Program-made: the position numbers and the translations under genes
The notes under the pieces: model-generated
What the model was told of the DNA's origin: nothing
What the model saw: only the letters and a program-made list of their open reading frames with translations
The model's database searches: none
Shown here: piece after piece, positions 25,640 to 34,855 of the stretch
Layout of the letters: the number at the start of each line of letters is the position of its first letter
Position numbering within the stretch: position 1 is the first letter of the stretch
Assembly: GCF_015207425.1 (NCBI RefSeq)
Contig: NZ_JADEWZ010000008.1
Span: 62,001 to 126,000, forward strand
Direction of reading: 5' to 3'
DNA: 64,000 nt
Source: Lusitaniella coriacea LEGE 07157
GTDB taxonomy: Bacteria > Cyanobacteriota > Cyanobacteriia > Cyanobacteriales > Spirulinaceae

Positions 25640-27796
25640 CTATTCGACTGCTTTCATTGACAAACCAATTCGCTTCAAAGTTTCATTGATTTCCATTACT
25701 TTTACTTTCACCACTTGTCCCACCTTCACCACTGTTTTTGGATCGTCTACAAAGCGATTGGCAAGTTGAGAAATATGCACTAAACCATCCTGATGTACGC
25801 CAATATCCACAAATGCACCAAAATTAACAACGTTGGTGACAATTCCTTCTAATTCCATGCCAACGATGAGATCGGAAATTTCGTTAATTCCTTCTTTAAA
25901 GGTGGCGTATTGAAATTGCGCGCGGGGGTCGCGTCCGGGTTTTTCGAGTTCGCCAATCATATCTTTTAGGGTGGGCAAACCAACGGTATCGGTGACGTAG
26001 TTTTTTAGGTTTAAGGTTTTGAGTTTTTCTTGGGCTTTACTGATTTGAGTGAGGGGGAGATTTAAGTCTGTGGCGATGGTTTCAACAACGCTATAACTTT
26101 CGGGGTGAACGGCGGTGTTGTCGAGGGGATTTTTGCCGTTGCGAATGCGCAGAAATCCGGCGGCTTGCTCGAAGGCTTTGGGGCCGAGTTTTGCCACTTT
26201 GAGCAGTTGTTTGCGCTGAGTAAATGCGCCTTTGTCATTGCGATAGGCGACGATGTTTTGGGCGACGGTGGGGGTGAGTCCCGATACGAAGGTCAATAAT
26301 TCTTTGGATGCGGTGTTGAGGTCAATGCCGACATAATTCACGCAACTTTCTACGGTTTCTTCGAGCTTTTGCTGCAACAATTTTTGATCGACATCGTGCT
26401 GATATTGCCCAACTCCAATAGATTTAGGATCGATTTTAACCAGTTCGGCAAGGGGATCTTGCAGGCGGCGACCGATACTAATGGCACCGCGAACGGTAAC
26501 ATCTAAATTGGGAAATTCCGATCGCGCGACATCACTGGCTGAATAAATAGACGCGCCGGATTCGTTGACAATGACTTTGATGGGTTTGCGTTCGAGTTGG
26601 GTAAGGACTTCGGCGATGAAGGCATCGGTTTCGCGGGAGGCAGTTCCGTTCCCAATAGCAATCAGTTCGATCGCGTATTTATTAATTAAATTTTTAATTA
26701 GTTGTGCGGCTTCTGTACGTTTCCTTTCACCTGTATGGGGAAAAATGGCTTGATATTTAAGAAATTTCCCCGTCTCATCCAAAACAGAAACCTTACAACC
26801 CGTGCGAAATCCCGGATCGATCGCGAGAGTGGGTTTCATTCCCGCAGGTGGAGATAAGAGCAATTCGCGCAAGTTGGTTTCAAAGGTTTGAATTGATTCG
26901 ATATCCGCTTCTCGTTTTTTGAGCGATCGCGCTTCGCTTGTCAAAGAGTTTTTCATCAATCGTTTGAAGGCATCCGCGATCGCGTGTTGATAAAATGTGC
27001 GAACCTCTCGCTGTTTGGCGCGCAGTTCTTGGGATTCTAAATAAGATAAAATTTCATCCTCATCGCAATCCAAATTAAGCGTTAAAATGCCCTCTGCTTC
27101 GCCACGAAACAGCGCTAATAAATTATGGGGTGCAATGCGTTTCACCGAAACGTTGTAATTCCGATACATCTCAAACTTTGTACTGCCTTCGGGATAATCT
27201 TCCTTGATTTTAGAAACAAATAGCCCGCGATTGAGCAGGAATTCACGTACATAAGCGCGCAGTTCCGGTTTTTCAGCAACTTCCTCGGCAATAATATCCG
27301 ATGCACCCTTTAGCGCCTCTTCCACACTCTCAACGCCCTTTTCTGCATCAAGATACTTCGCCGCCTCTGCTTCCAAGGACACCACAGGTGAATTTTTTTT
27401 ATTGAGAGATTGAATCCATTCTGCAAGGGGTTCTAACCCCTTTTCTCGTGCGGCTGTGGCGCGGGTACGGCGTTTAGGTTTGTAGGGTAAATAGAGGTCT
27501 TCTAGCTCGTTTTTCTGGGTGCAGGCGGTAATTTTCGCCTCCAACGCTTCCGTCAGTTTTCCCTGGGACGCGATCGCGTCTAGAATAGTTTGCTTGCGTT
27601 TCTCCAAGGTTTCGAGGTACTCGTAACGCTCGAATAAGTCGCGCAATTGCAGCTCATCCATTCCCCCCGTGCGTTCCTTGCGATAGCGAGAAATAAAGGG
27701 GATCGTTCCGCCTTCTTGCCGCAATTCGAGCGCTTGGGCAATATTTTTAGGATTGAGGGACAGTTCGTCCGCCAGAATTGAAATGAGGTTTAGCAC
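25640..27796 (-). CDS. tex: Tex-type RNA-binding transcription accessory protein
   Basis: The 718-residue product is Tex, an RNA- and nucleic-acid-binding protein related to eukaryotic Spt6. Regions in order are an N-terminal Tex domain (IPFISRYRKERTGGMDELQLRD at about 33-54), a YqgF/RNase H-like domain (about 320-450, LAIDPGFRTGCKVSVLDETG), helix-hairpin-helix parts (about 480-560, VGIDLNTASKELLTFVSGLT) and a C-terminal S1 domain (about 640-712, GMELEGIVTNVVNFGAFVDI). Length is normal. I favour GTG at 27796 (MLNLISILADEL) because homologues begin close to it; an in-frame TTG lies two codons upstream. No strong ribosome-binding site is visible. Confidence 0.92.
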   Translation of the reverse strand: MLNLISILADELSLNPKNIAQALELRQEGGTIPFISRYRKERTGGMDELQLRDLFERYEYLETLEKRKQTILDAIASQGKLTEALEAKITACTQKNELEDLYLPYKPKRRTRATAAREKGLEPLAEWIQSLNKKNSPVVSLEAEAAKYLDAEKGVESVEEALKGASDIIAEEVAEKPELRAYVREFLLNRGLFVSKIKEDYPEGSTKFEMYRNYNVSVKRIAPHNLLALFRGEAEGILTLNLDCDEDEILSYLESQELRAKQREVRTFYQHAIADAFKRLMKNSLTSEARSLKKREADIESIQTFETNLRELLLSPPAGMKPTLAIDPGFRTGCKVSVLDETGKFLKYQAIFPHTGERKRTEAAQLIKNLINKYAIELIAIGNGTASRETDAFIAEVLTQLERKPIKVIVNESGASIYSASDVARSEFPNLDVTVRGAISIGRRLQDPLAELVKIDPKSIGVGQYQHDVDQKLLQQKLEETVESCVNYVGIDLNTASKELLTFVSGLTPTVAQNIVAYRNDKGAFTQRKQLLKVAKLGPKAFEQAAGFLRIRNGKNPLDNTAVHPESYSVVETIATDLNLPLTQISKAQEKLKTLNLKNYVTDTVGLPTLKDMIGELEKPGRDPRAQFQYATFKEGINEISDLIVGMELEGIVTNVVNFGAFVDIGVHQDGLVHISQLANRFVDDPKTVVKVGQVVKVKVMEINETLKRIGLSMKAVE

Positions 27797-27889
27797 GATC
27801 AAAGTAGAATTTAGAGTGATGAATTAAGGGTATTGAAATGCGCGACGACTTAAAATGAGGGAGTCTGTTTTCAAGCCAGACTGAAGAGA

Positions 27890-28238
27890 ATTGCCACGAT
27901 CGAAACCCAATCGAAAAAATTTACCTTTCAAGAATACCTTGCCTATGAAGATCATACAGACAACCGTTACGAACTGATTGAGGGAGAATTAATCCCATTG
28001 CCTCCTGAATCCGGATTAAATGATTTTATCGCCCACTCCTTGTTTTTCACGCTTGCAAGTCAAGGAATGGATTATCGATCCTCAAGAACGGATAATTTTG
28101 GTGCTTTGCCTCGATTCTGTATCGGGTCAGTATATTGAAACGGTATTCCGCGATCGCGATCGCGCGATTTCCCCCACCTTCCCGAACCTAGAACTCACTC
28201 CAAAACAGATTTTTGACGCAATTGACCCATTGGAATGA
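27890..28238 (+). pseudogene. Decayed Uma2-family (DUF820) gene
   Basis: The first part reads ETQSKKFTFQEYLAYEDHTD and NRYELIEGELIPLPPESGLN, the usual Uma2 N terminus, then after about position 28045 loses the family frame. The C-terminal part resumes in a different frame: VKEWIIDPQERIILVLCLD, QYIETVFRDRDRAISPTFPN and a tail LTPKQIFDAIDP. The middle, which would carry the PD-(D/E)xK-like core (EPD...DLxxE), is missing. Intact Uma2 proteins have about 190 residues; here about 115 codons remain. No proper start codon is visible. An internal deletion with frameshift is the simplest reading. Confidence 0.75.
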
Positions 28239-28261
28239 AATCGACACGGAGAGTGGGAGAC

Positions 28262-28321
28262 GGGGTGACGGGGTGACGGGGTGACGGGGAAGCTGAGGAA
28301 GCTGGGGAAGCTGGGGAAGCT
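28262..28321. repeat. Short tandem repeats (8-mers then 9-mers)
   Basis: Three copies of GGGGTGAC (28262-28285) are followed directly by four copies of GGGGAAGCT, one with GAGGAAGCT (28286-28321). Such short G-rich tandem repeats are typical of cyanobacterial spacers. A related word also occurs near 45,040. Confidence 0.85.
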
Positions 28322-28480
28322 GAGGGAGAGAGATGCTGTGAATTTGGACTGTCCTTATGTCCTTACTGTTATGGCTACAGCTCTATATACCCCAAATAAC
28401 GCTTATGTCTCTTTCTACTCTTCCCTATTCCCTAAAGCTGCAAATTTTGTCCCCGATTGGATAGGGAAGTGCGATAAAAC

Positions 28481-29554
28481 CTAACACAACTCGATTTGAC
28501 TGTCATCGCCAATCAAAAAGCGCAATGCCTTCGGACGTTGTGAGGCCGCTTTAAGCTGCGCGCGCTGTCCAATGGCGCTATCCACGATGCGCTGTTCGAT
28601 TCCGGTAATTCTTGCCGCCTGTAAAATAACGCTGTGTTCGAGGTCTACATCAATTAAGGTCGCGCGATCGGCGATACTGCTATAGGGCCCGATAAAACAG
28701 TTTTCCAAATGACACTCTCGACCGATAACCACAGGACCCCGAATCGAGCAATTCACAATGCGGGAACCCGCGCCAATTTTTACGCGACCGATAATTTGAC
28801 TCTTCTCGTCCACTTCCCCCTCAACAGATAATTCCAGGCGAGTGTCGAGGATAATCCGATTTGCTTCCAGGAGGTCGTCTTTTTTCCCCGTATCCAACCA
28901 CCATCCCTCTAATTGTCGCGCCGTTACTTGTTTTTCGCGATCGATTAGGTACTGAATCGCGTCGGTAATTTCCAATTCCCCCCGTGCAGAGGGTTGAATA
29001 TTACTAATAGCTTCATGAATCGCGCGATCGAAGAAATAAATCCCCACCAATGCTAAATTAGACGGCGGAACCTTCGGCTTTTCCACCAACTGCAAAACGC
29101 GACCCCCTTCATCCACCTTCGCCACGCCAAAAGCGCTGGGATTGGGAACTGCACAGAGGAGAATGAGAGAATCAAGTTTCTTGCTGCGAAACTCCTCCAA
29201 AAACGAATTGAGATCGCTTTGGATCAAATTGTCCCCCAAATACATCAAAAACGGCGAATCGCCGAGAAAGGGTTGAGCAATTTTTACCGCGTGAGCGAGT
29301 CCGTCGGGACTGTCCTGGAGAATATAAGTTATCTTCGCACCAAACCGTTCGCCATTGCCCGTTTGAGTCTTAATTTCCTCTCCGGTTTCGGGACTGATAA
29401 TAATGCCAATTTCAGTAATCCCTGCGGCAACAATCGCCTCAATGCCGTACCAAAGAATGGGTTTATTGGCGACGGGAACCAGTTGTTTTGCTCCTGTATA
29501 AGTGAGGGGACGCAGGCGCGTTCCTTTCCCGCCGGACAAAATCAGTGCTTTCAT
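28481..29554 (-). CDS. Glucose-1-phosphate thymidylyltransferase (long form)
   Basis: The 357-residue product is a sugar nucleotidyltransferase. The nucleotide-binding motif SGGKGTRLRPLT lies at about residues 7-18, the sugar-binding LGDNLIQ at about 105 and VEKPKVPPSN at about 155; a left-handed beta-helix of hexapeptides (RIVNCSIRGPVVIGRECHLE) fills residues about 250-345. This is the long RmlA-like form used for dTDP-glucose and dTDP-deoxysugar synthesis. It heads toward a group of glycosyltransferase and aminotransferase genes on the same strand. Those upstream genes suggest that the product sugar is an amino-deoxyhexose for a surface polysaccharide. UDP-sugar specificity cannot be excluded. 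Confidence 0.87.
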   Translation of the reverse strand: MKALILSGGKGTRLRPLTYTGAKQLVPVANKPILWYGIEAIVAAGITEIGIIISPETGEEIKTQTGNGERFGAKITYILQDSPDGLAHAVKIAQPFLGDSPFLMYLGDNLIQSDLNSFLEEFRSKKLDSLILLCAVPNPSAFGVAKVDEGGRVLQLVEKPKVPPSNLALVGIYFFDRAIHEAISNIQPSARGELEITDAIQYLIDREKQVTARQLEGWWLDTGKKDDLLEANRIILDTRLELSVEGEVDEKSQIIGRVKIGAGSRIVNCSIRGPVVIGRECHLENCFIGPYSSIADRATLIDVDLEHSVILQAARITGIEQRIVDSAIGQRAQLKAASQRPKALRFLIGDDSQIELC

Positions 29555-29598
29555 AGTTTTTAGGGTAATCTGTCTTTGCTAACGATTTATTCTGGAGA

Positions 29599-30843
29599 CT
29601 ATATTGTTGAATCGCTCCTAATGAACTTAGCAATGACTTCCGCACTAATGCGATGATGAAACTTAGCAGCTATCTTTTGTCGTCCATTGGCACCGAGTTG
29701 TATCGCCAAATCGGGATTGCGCAATACCTTTTCAATGGCATCAGCCAATTCGCCAGACTCTTTAGGATTCACCAATAGTCCATCCTTGCCACTCTCTATC
29801 AACTCAGATGTTGCTCCCACATCCGGCATCACCACAGGAACTTCCATTGCCATCGCTTCCATTGCTGCCACAGCACCTGCGGCTTCGTCAAGGCTCCCCA
29901 TCACATACACGTGAGCATTAGAATAGCCTTGCTTGTTTCTCTCTTCCGAAACTGCCCCCAGGAGTTTGATTCGCTTCCCCAACTCCTTCTCCTCAATCAG
30001 TTGCTCTACAACTTTCCGATAGCCAGTGCCGCCTTGTTCGTCTTCACCCGCAATTTCTAAAGAGACATCGAAACCTTTTTTTGAGAGAATTTCAACCGCT
30101 TCAATCACGTATTTATAACCCTTAACTGGGTTTAATCTCCCGCAGGAGTACAAGCGACAGACTTGGGAATTTTGCCAAGGAACGTATCGATTCTCCCGCC
30201 GCATTGTATCGAGATTAACACCGACAGGAGCAAATGCCACGCGATCGGGCAAGTTTCCTGCTAGCTTTTTCCTGGCATCCTTGAGGAGTTGAATGGATTG
30301 GAAAAGACCAAAAGAAGCATATTTCCATTTATTTTTCTGATTAGAGCCGTAAGTCTCCAAGCGAGGTCCCAAGAGTGACAAACTATAGGATAACGGTGCC
30401 ACAGAAAGCATAGATGCAAACATTGCTAAATTGGCTGCATTTGCACAGGTAGTGCAATGAATGTGTTCTCCACCTTCTAACTGAGACAAGCGGACGACTT
30501 TAGTTGCAACAAATGCGGTTGCCAGTAAACGAAGTTTTTCGCTAATTGAGACATCTTCCGCTTTCAAGATCGAGGTTGAAATATTAGCCCAAACTCCAGG
30601 ACCTGCTTTCAAAATATCAAAAAATCCCCAAACATAATCGCCAAGACTTAATGGTAAGAGGTAACTTGTCTGTTGTTCAGCTTCTTTTGACCAAGTGTGT
30701 GACTTAATATTAGCGGGCGGACGGCGCGTGGCAACTAAGAAGATGTCCAAACCCAATTCTTTAAGTGCTTGGTACTCTCTCCAAAGAAAAATATGTGTTT
30801 GTCCGGGGAACTCAGTTGTGAGATAAGCAATTCTATGTTTCAT
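29599..30843 (-). CDS. Glycosyltransferase, family 4 (colanic-acid type)
   Basis: The 414-residue product starts at the ATG at 30843 (MKHRIAYLTTEFPGQTHIFL); the frame is open another 50 codons upstream into the neighbouring gene, but that part has no family similarity. It is a GT-B enzyme with the C-terminal donor domain VCRLYSCGRLNPVKGYKYVI, LEIAGEDEQGGTGYR and EAAGAVAAMEAMAMEVPVV followed by GATSELIESGKDGLLV. The early block TEFPGQTHIFLWREYQAL resembles WcaL/AmsK-like transferases of exopolysaccharide synthesis. AGAAAGA precedes the start. It follows a DegT aminotransferase and precedes the thymidylyltransferase. Sugar and acceptor are unknown. Confidence 0.88.
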   Translation of the reverse strand: MKHRIAYLTTEFPGQTHIFLWREYQALKELGLDIFLVATRRPPANIKSHTWSKEAEQQTSYLLPLSLGDYVWGFFDILKAGPGVWANISTSILKAEDVSISEKLRLLATAFVATKVVRLSQLEGGEHIHCTTCANAANLAMFASMLSVAPLSYSLSLLGPRLETYGSNQKNKWKYASFGLFQSIQLLKDARKKLAGNLPDRVAFAPVGVNLDTMRRENRYVPWQNSQVCRLYSCGRLNPVKGYKYVIEAVEILSKKGFDVSLEIAGEDEQGGTGYRKVVEQLIEEKELGKRIKLLGAVSEERNKQGYSNAHVYVMGSLDEAAGAVAAMEAMAMEVPVVMPDVGATSELIESGKDGLLVNPKESGELADAIEKVLRNPDLAIQLGANGRQKIAAKFHHRISAEVIAKFIRSDSTI

Positions 30844-30911
30844 CTTCTTTCTGCGATTGCTTTGTTTTCTAGATTGGCACCCAAAATCTAAAGTAATGTT
30901 AAAATCAGTTC

Positions 30912-32174
30912 CTAATGCTTTTGAGAATTTTCCCGATCCAACCGTTCTCGCAGTTTTTTGCCTTGTTTGACAACTAGCTGAATAATTCGACAAATCTCGT
31001 TTATTTTATTGATATCAACTGCTGTTCCAGTAGGGAGAGACAACACTTTTCTCGTTAATTTTTCCGTTTCTGGTAACAAAAGATTGGTGTTAGGAAAATA
31101 GGATCGGTAAGGTTCCATTTGATGACAACCTGGGAAGAAGTAACGCCGAGCTAGAACATTTTCAGCGTGCAAAATTTCAACTAATTCATCTCGCGTAAAT
31201 TTTGTTTCTCGATCGTCAACTTCCAGAATGATGTACTGATAGTTATTTTTTTCGTTCTCATTATAGGTAGTAAATTTAATCCCAGGAATTCCAGATAATT
31301 TCTGGCGATACTGTTGATAGTTTTGACGGTTAATATCAATAAAATCATTGATACTATCCAGACTGGTTAGCCCCATAGCTGCTGAAATCTCGTTCATTTT
31401 GCCATTGGTGCCGATATAAATAACATTATCGTATCCGGGACCGAATCCAAAGTTTTTCATCAATCGAATCTTTTCTGCGAGTTGCTCGTTGTTGGTAACA
31501 ACAGCACCGCCTTCAAAAGTATTGAAGAATTTTGTGGCATGAAAACTGAAAATACTCGCTTCTCCAAAATTCCCGATCGTTTGACCTTGATGAGAGCATC
31601 CTACAGCGTGAGATGCATCAAACGCTAACTTAAGATCGTGTTTGCGGGCAATCTTTTCTAGGAGATCGATGTTACAAGGACGACCCCACACATGAACGCC
31701 TAAGATGCCTGTTGTTTTAGGGGTAATGAGTTTCTCTATACTATTAGGATCGATATTGTGGGTGATGGGATCGATATCGCAAAATACAGGCGTGATTTTC
31801 TGCCACTGAAGGGCATGAGCTGTTGCGATAAAAGTAAAAGAAGGAACAATAACTTCTCCTTGAAGATCTAAAGCGCGAATGGCAATTTCAAGGGAAATCG
31901 TGCCATTGCACATGGCAATACAGTACTTTCCTCCGGCATAGTCGGCGAAGCGTTGTTCGAGTTCTTGTACGAAAGGACCGTCATTAGAAAGCCATTTCCG
32001 ATCTAAAGCATCATTAATTCGTTCTAGGAGTCGCTCTCGGTTGCCAATATTAGGTCGTCCCACGTGGAGGGGTTTGCTAAAGGTTGGAGAGCCTCCAAAA
32101 AAAGCTAAATCCTCAATATTTTGATGCGATGAGATAGATTTGCTTTTTGCCATTATGCTGTCTTTTCCGTTCAT
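30912..32174 (-). CDS. DegT/DnrJ/EryC1/StrS-family sugar aminotransferase
   Basis: The product of about 420 residues is a PLP-dependent aminotransferase acting on a nucleotide-linked keto sugar. Key blocks are the start PLHVGRPNIGNRE, MCNGTISLEIAIRAL, EVIVPSFTFIATAHALQW, FDASHAVG and the lysine motif FSFHATKFFNTFEGG, in which the Lys forms the internal aldimine. It resembles the dTDP-4-keto-6-deoxyhexose group (FdtB/QdtB/ArnB neighbours), but the exact sugar is not clear. Two ATG codons at 32174 and 32153 are possible starts; I list the outer one. A second, different DegT enzyme is encoded 256 bases upstream. Confidence 0.87.
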   Translation of the reverse strand: MNGKDSIMAKSKSISSHQNIEDLAFFGGSPTFSKPLHVGRPNIGNRERLLERINDALDRKWLSNDGPFVQELEQRFADYAGGKYCIAMCNGTISLEIAIRALDLQGEVIVPSFTFIATAHALQWQKITPVFCDIDPITHNIDPNSIEKLITPKTTGILGVHVWGRPCNIDLLEKIARKHDLKLAFDASHAVGCSHQGQTIGNFGEASIFSFHATKFFNTFEGGAVVTNNEQLAEKIRLMKNFGFGPGYDNVIYIGTNGKMNEISAAMGLTSLDSINDFIDINRQNYQQYRQKLSGIPGIKFTTYNENEKNNYQYIILEVDDRETKFTRDELVEILHAENVLARRYFFPGCHQMEPYRSYFPNTNLLLPETEKLTRKVLSLPTGTAVDINKINEICRIIQLVVKQGKKLRERLDRENSQKH

Positions 32175-32430
32175 TTCCAATTCTTCGATCTAGCGTAGAT
32201 TCCGGTTAGGCGTGTTTTTCCAAGATAGCCTATAAATTGTTCGCTCCGAAATGTCCCGCAATCTGCGGTTAAACGGAGAAGAATGACGCAAGCATTCAGC
32301 TATCAGCCGTCAGGTGTCAGCAAAAAAACTTGCTATTTCTAGCTAGTCGCTTTGTGAGATGTCCTAACGTCTATGCACGGCTCTAGCGTTCGGTACAAGC
32401 TTCCGATGAAAATTTCTCGACAAACATCTC

Positions 32431-33573
32431 TCAAGATCGTGCAGCATAAAATTCTTCCATCGCTGCAATTACGCGCCTTTGGTCTGCTTCTGTCAAACTA
32501 TTGTAGAAGGGCAAGCGCAATAGGCGATCGCTAACGGACTCCGTAACCGGACAGTCTCCCTCCTTCCCGCCAAAGTCTTGCCCCATTTTCGATAAATGGA
32601 GGGGAAGATAGTGAAAGACGCTGGAGATTCCCCGTTCTTTGAAATGAGAAATTAATGCCTTGCGCTCTTCGTAGGAGGGCAGGAGAATGTAGAACATATG
32701 GTAAGCCTGTTCGCAGTATTCAGGAACGACGGGCAAACGAATTCCCCATTGGGTCGCGCGATCGCGCAAATTTCGGTAATAATATTCCCAAATACGCTGG
32801 CGCTTGTGTTGAATTTGTTCTCGCGCTTCGAGTTGAGCGTACAAAAACGCCGCCAAAATCCCCGATGGCAAATAACTCGAACCAATATCCATCCAAGAAT
32901 ATTTATCAACCTGACCGCGATAAAATCGACTGCGATTGGTTCCTTTTTCGCGAATAATTTCTGCCCGTTCGATATACTGCGGATCGTTAATCAAAAGTGC
33001 GCCGCCTTCGCCACAGGTAAAGTTTTTGGTTTCGTGGAAGCTTTGGGTTCCCAAACACCCCATCGTTCCCAAATATTTCCCTTTATACCGAGCAAAGAGT
33101 CCGTGAGCATTGTCTTCAATGACGGCAAGATTATCGCCTTTGGCAATGTCTAAGATTGCATCCATCTCGCAAGCAACCCCAGCGTAATGGACGGGAATAA
33201 TCGCTTGGGTTCGGGGGGTAATGAGGGATTCTAATTTCTCTTCGTTGAGGTTGAGGGTATCAGGACGAATATCAATAAAAACGGGTTTTGCGCCGCGCAG
33301 AACAAAGGCATTAACCGTTGAGACGAAGGTGAAGGAAGGGACAATCACTTCATCTCCTGGTTTAATATTCAACAGGAGTGCTGCCATTTCCAGAGCATGG
33401 GTGCAAGAGGTGGTCAACAGGATTTTCGGAACCCCTAAACTTTCCTCTAGGAGTTGATGGCATTTGTGGGTTATCGCACCGTCTCCAGACAGATCCATAT
33501 TTTCAATGGTCTGTTGAATATATTGAAATTCTTTGCCCACGGTGAAGGGTCGGCTAAAGGGAATTTGCGTCAA
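32431..33573 (-). CDS. wecE: dTDP-4-amino-4,6-dideoxygalactose transaminase (WecE/RffA type)
   Basis: The 380-residue product aligns from memory with E. coli WecE along its length: IPFSRPFTVGKEF at the start, LLTTSCTHALEMAALLLNIK, DEVIVPSFTFVSTVNAFVLR, PVHYAGVACEMDAI, the PLP-lysine motif SFHETKNFTCGEGGALL, AEIIREKGTNRSRFYRGQVD and DIGSSYLPSG. WecE makes dTDP-Fuc4N from dTDP-4-keto-6-deoxyglucose. The start is a TTG at 33573: GGAGG lies six bases before it, and it gives the family length. The frame continues upstream for 107 codons without family similarity. It is divergent from the glycosyltransferase at 33854. Confidence 0.88.
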   Translation of the reverse strand: MTQIPFSRPFTVGKEFQYIQQTIENMDLSGDGAITHKCHQLLEESLGVPKILLTTSCTHALEMAALLLNIKPGDEVIVPSFTFVSTVNAFVLRGAKPVFIDIRPDTLNLNEEKLESLITPRTQAIIPVHYAGVACEMDAILDIAKGDNLAVIEDNAHGLFARYKGKYLGTMGCLGTQSFHETKNFTCGEGGALLINDPQYIERAEIIREKGTNRSRFYRGQVDKYSWMDIGSSYLPSGILAAFLYAQLEAREQIQHKRQRIWEYYYRNLRDRATQWGIRLPVVPEYCEQAYHMFYILLPSYEERKALISHFKERGISSVFHYLPLHLSKMGQDFGGKEGDCPVTESVSDRLLRLPFYNSLTEADQRRVIAAMEEFYAARS

Positions 33574-33853
33574 GACCAGCCTCCGGTTACGCTCGTTTAA
33601 TTCACATCCTATTGCCAACCAGTATGCAAGTTTGACTGAGAGAAAACAATCGAGATTGTACTGAAGTAAGCATTCAACCCTAAGCTGAAAGTGTATGGGG
33701 ATAGCGAGAAAGTCTCGCCTTATACGACTCTGAAGCTGGACGCTGAAGGGGGATCGGATAAATATTGATAGAATTGTTATTGAATCTTTTGTTGGTTCGC
33801 TTAGAGATTGTGTCTGGGTTGGCGTTTTAATACATTGTTTCGGAGAGTAGCGA
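33574..33853. other. Divergent spacer between wecE and a glycosyltransferase gene
   Basis: The 280 bases hold the start regions of two divergent genes. The TTTTGTTGGTTCGC...GGCGTTTTAATAC region near 33790-33832 might contain a promoter, but I could not place a convincing pair of boxes. No small gene was recognised. Confidence 0.3.
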
Positions 33854-34855
33854 ATGCGTTTTATTTTTTTAATCCCGGATTTCGATCTCGGCAAAACTTG
33901 GAAAATCCAAGAAAAAATCGCTCATTTGTTGCGCTTGAAACCGTTACAGCGAAAAGTATTTTTGGGGATGCGCACGGATGTCGTTTTCGGGGGAACCCTG
34001 AATATTATGCGCCATTGCTGGATCGCGCGAAATTGCGGCGCGGAGGCGGTTTTGGCAACACTGCGCGGTGTGGATACCTATGGCGATCGCGGAATTAAAA
34101 ATTTACCCTTCATTCCCTGGGACGCTCGACGCAAGGAGGATGTGTGCATTGTTCCCGATTACGTGACTTCACGCATTGATGAGGTGGAGGGGCGCGCGAT
34201 CGCGTACCTTCAAGTTCCTCTCCATACCCATGCAGATTTCAACTACCAAGACCCTTGCGTGAGCCTCTGGACGGATTCTCCCCACATGGAGGCAATCTGT
34301 AACGCCACTTATCCGGGGAAAGCGGCGCAAATCGTTCCCAATATTATCGATCCCGAACTCTTTCCCTTCATTCCCCAATCCCAACGGGAACCGGGAGTCC
34401 TCTTTGCCTTCCCACGCAAAAATCCGGAGTTTATCGATGCAACAGAAAATGCCTACCGCGCGTTGGGGGGAAAATACTGGCGCATCGAGCGCATTGACGG
34501 ACTCTCCATTAGCGAACTGGCAAAGGAATTTCAGCGCCCTCAAGGGTTTCTCGCTTCTGCTGAAGTGGAAGGGTGCGCCCTACCGCCGCAAGAGTCGATG
34601 GCATCGGGAATTGTCGTGGTGGGACGACAGGCGAAAGGGGCGAATTTTTGCATGGAACAGGGAAAAACCGCCGCGATCGCGGAAACCCCCCAAGAAGCTG
34701 CACAACGCCTGATAGAGCTGGAGAACGCCGAAGTTCGCGATCGAATGTCCCGCAATGCCTACCAAGCCATCAGCCGTTATTTCCCCGATCGCGAACCCAC
34801 GGAATTTTGGCAGAAAATCATTCAACAGTACAAATCCCCCGCCTTAACTTTCTAA
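33854..34855 (+). CDS. GT-B-fold glycosyltransferase-like protein
   Basis: The 333-residue product has a weak GT4-like C-terminal half: [14 protein letters not shown], then [20 protein letters not shown] with [20 protein letters not shown], in which the E-x7-E type motif of retaining transferases can be seen. The N-terminal half ([20 protein letters not shown]) is divergent. Given the neighbours, it probably adds a sugar in surface polysaccharide synthesis, with donor and acceptor unknown. It overlaps the 3' end of the convergent histidine kinase gene by 12 bases. The start ATG at 33854 follows GGAGAG. Confidence 0.72.
   Translation: MRFIFLIPDFDLGKTWKIQEKIAHLLRLKPLQRKVFLGMRTDVVFGGTLNIMRHCWIARNCGAEAVLATLRGVDTYGDRGIKNLPFIPWDARRKEDVCIVPDYVTSRIDEVEGRAIAYLQVPLHTHADFNYQDPCVSLWTDSPHMEAICNATYPGKAAQIVPNIIDPELFPFIPQSQREPGVLFAFPRKNPEFIDATENAYRALGGKYWRIERIDGLSISELAKEFQRPQGFLASAEVEGCALPPQESMASGIVVVGRQAKGANFCMEQGKTAAIAETPQEAAQRLIELENAEVRDRMSRNAYQAISRYFPDREPTEFWQKIIQQYKSPALTF

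Noticed and set aside
26682-26701. Another copy of the A/T palindrome (TTAATTAAATTTTTAATTAG) resembling the TetR operators
   Set aside because: It lies deep inside tex and codes for an ordinary Ile/Lys/Leu/Asn stretch. Its position makes regulation by the TetR protein unlikely, though it could weakly bind it.
28262-28321. Possible CRISPR-like array
   Set aside because: The repeats are 8- and 9-base direct tandems without spacers; no cas gene is present in the window.
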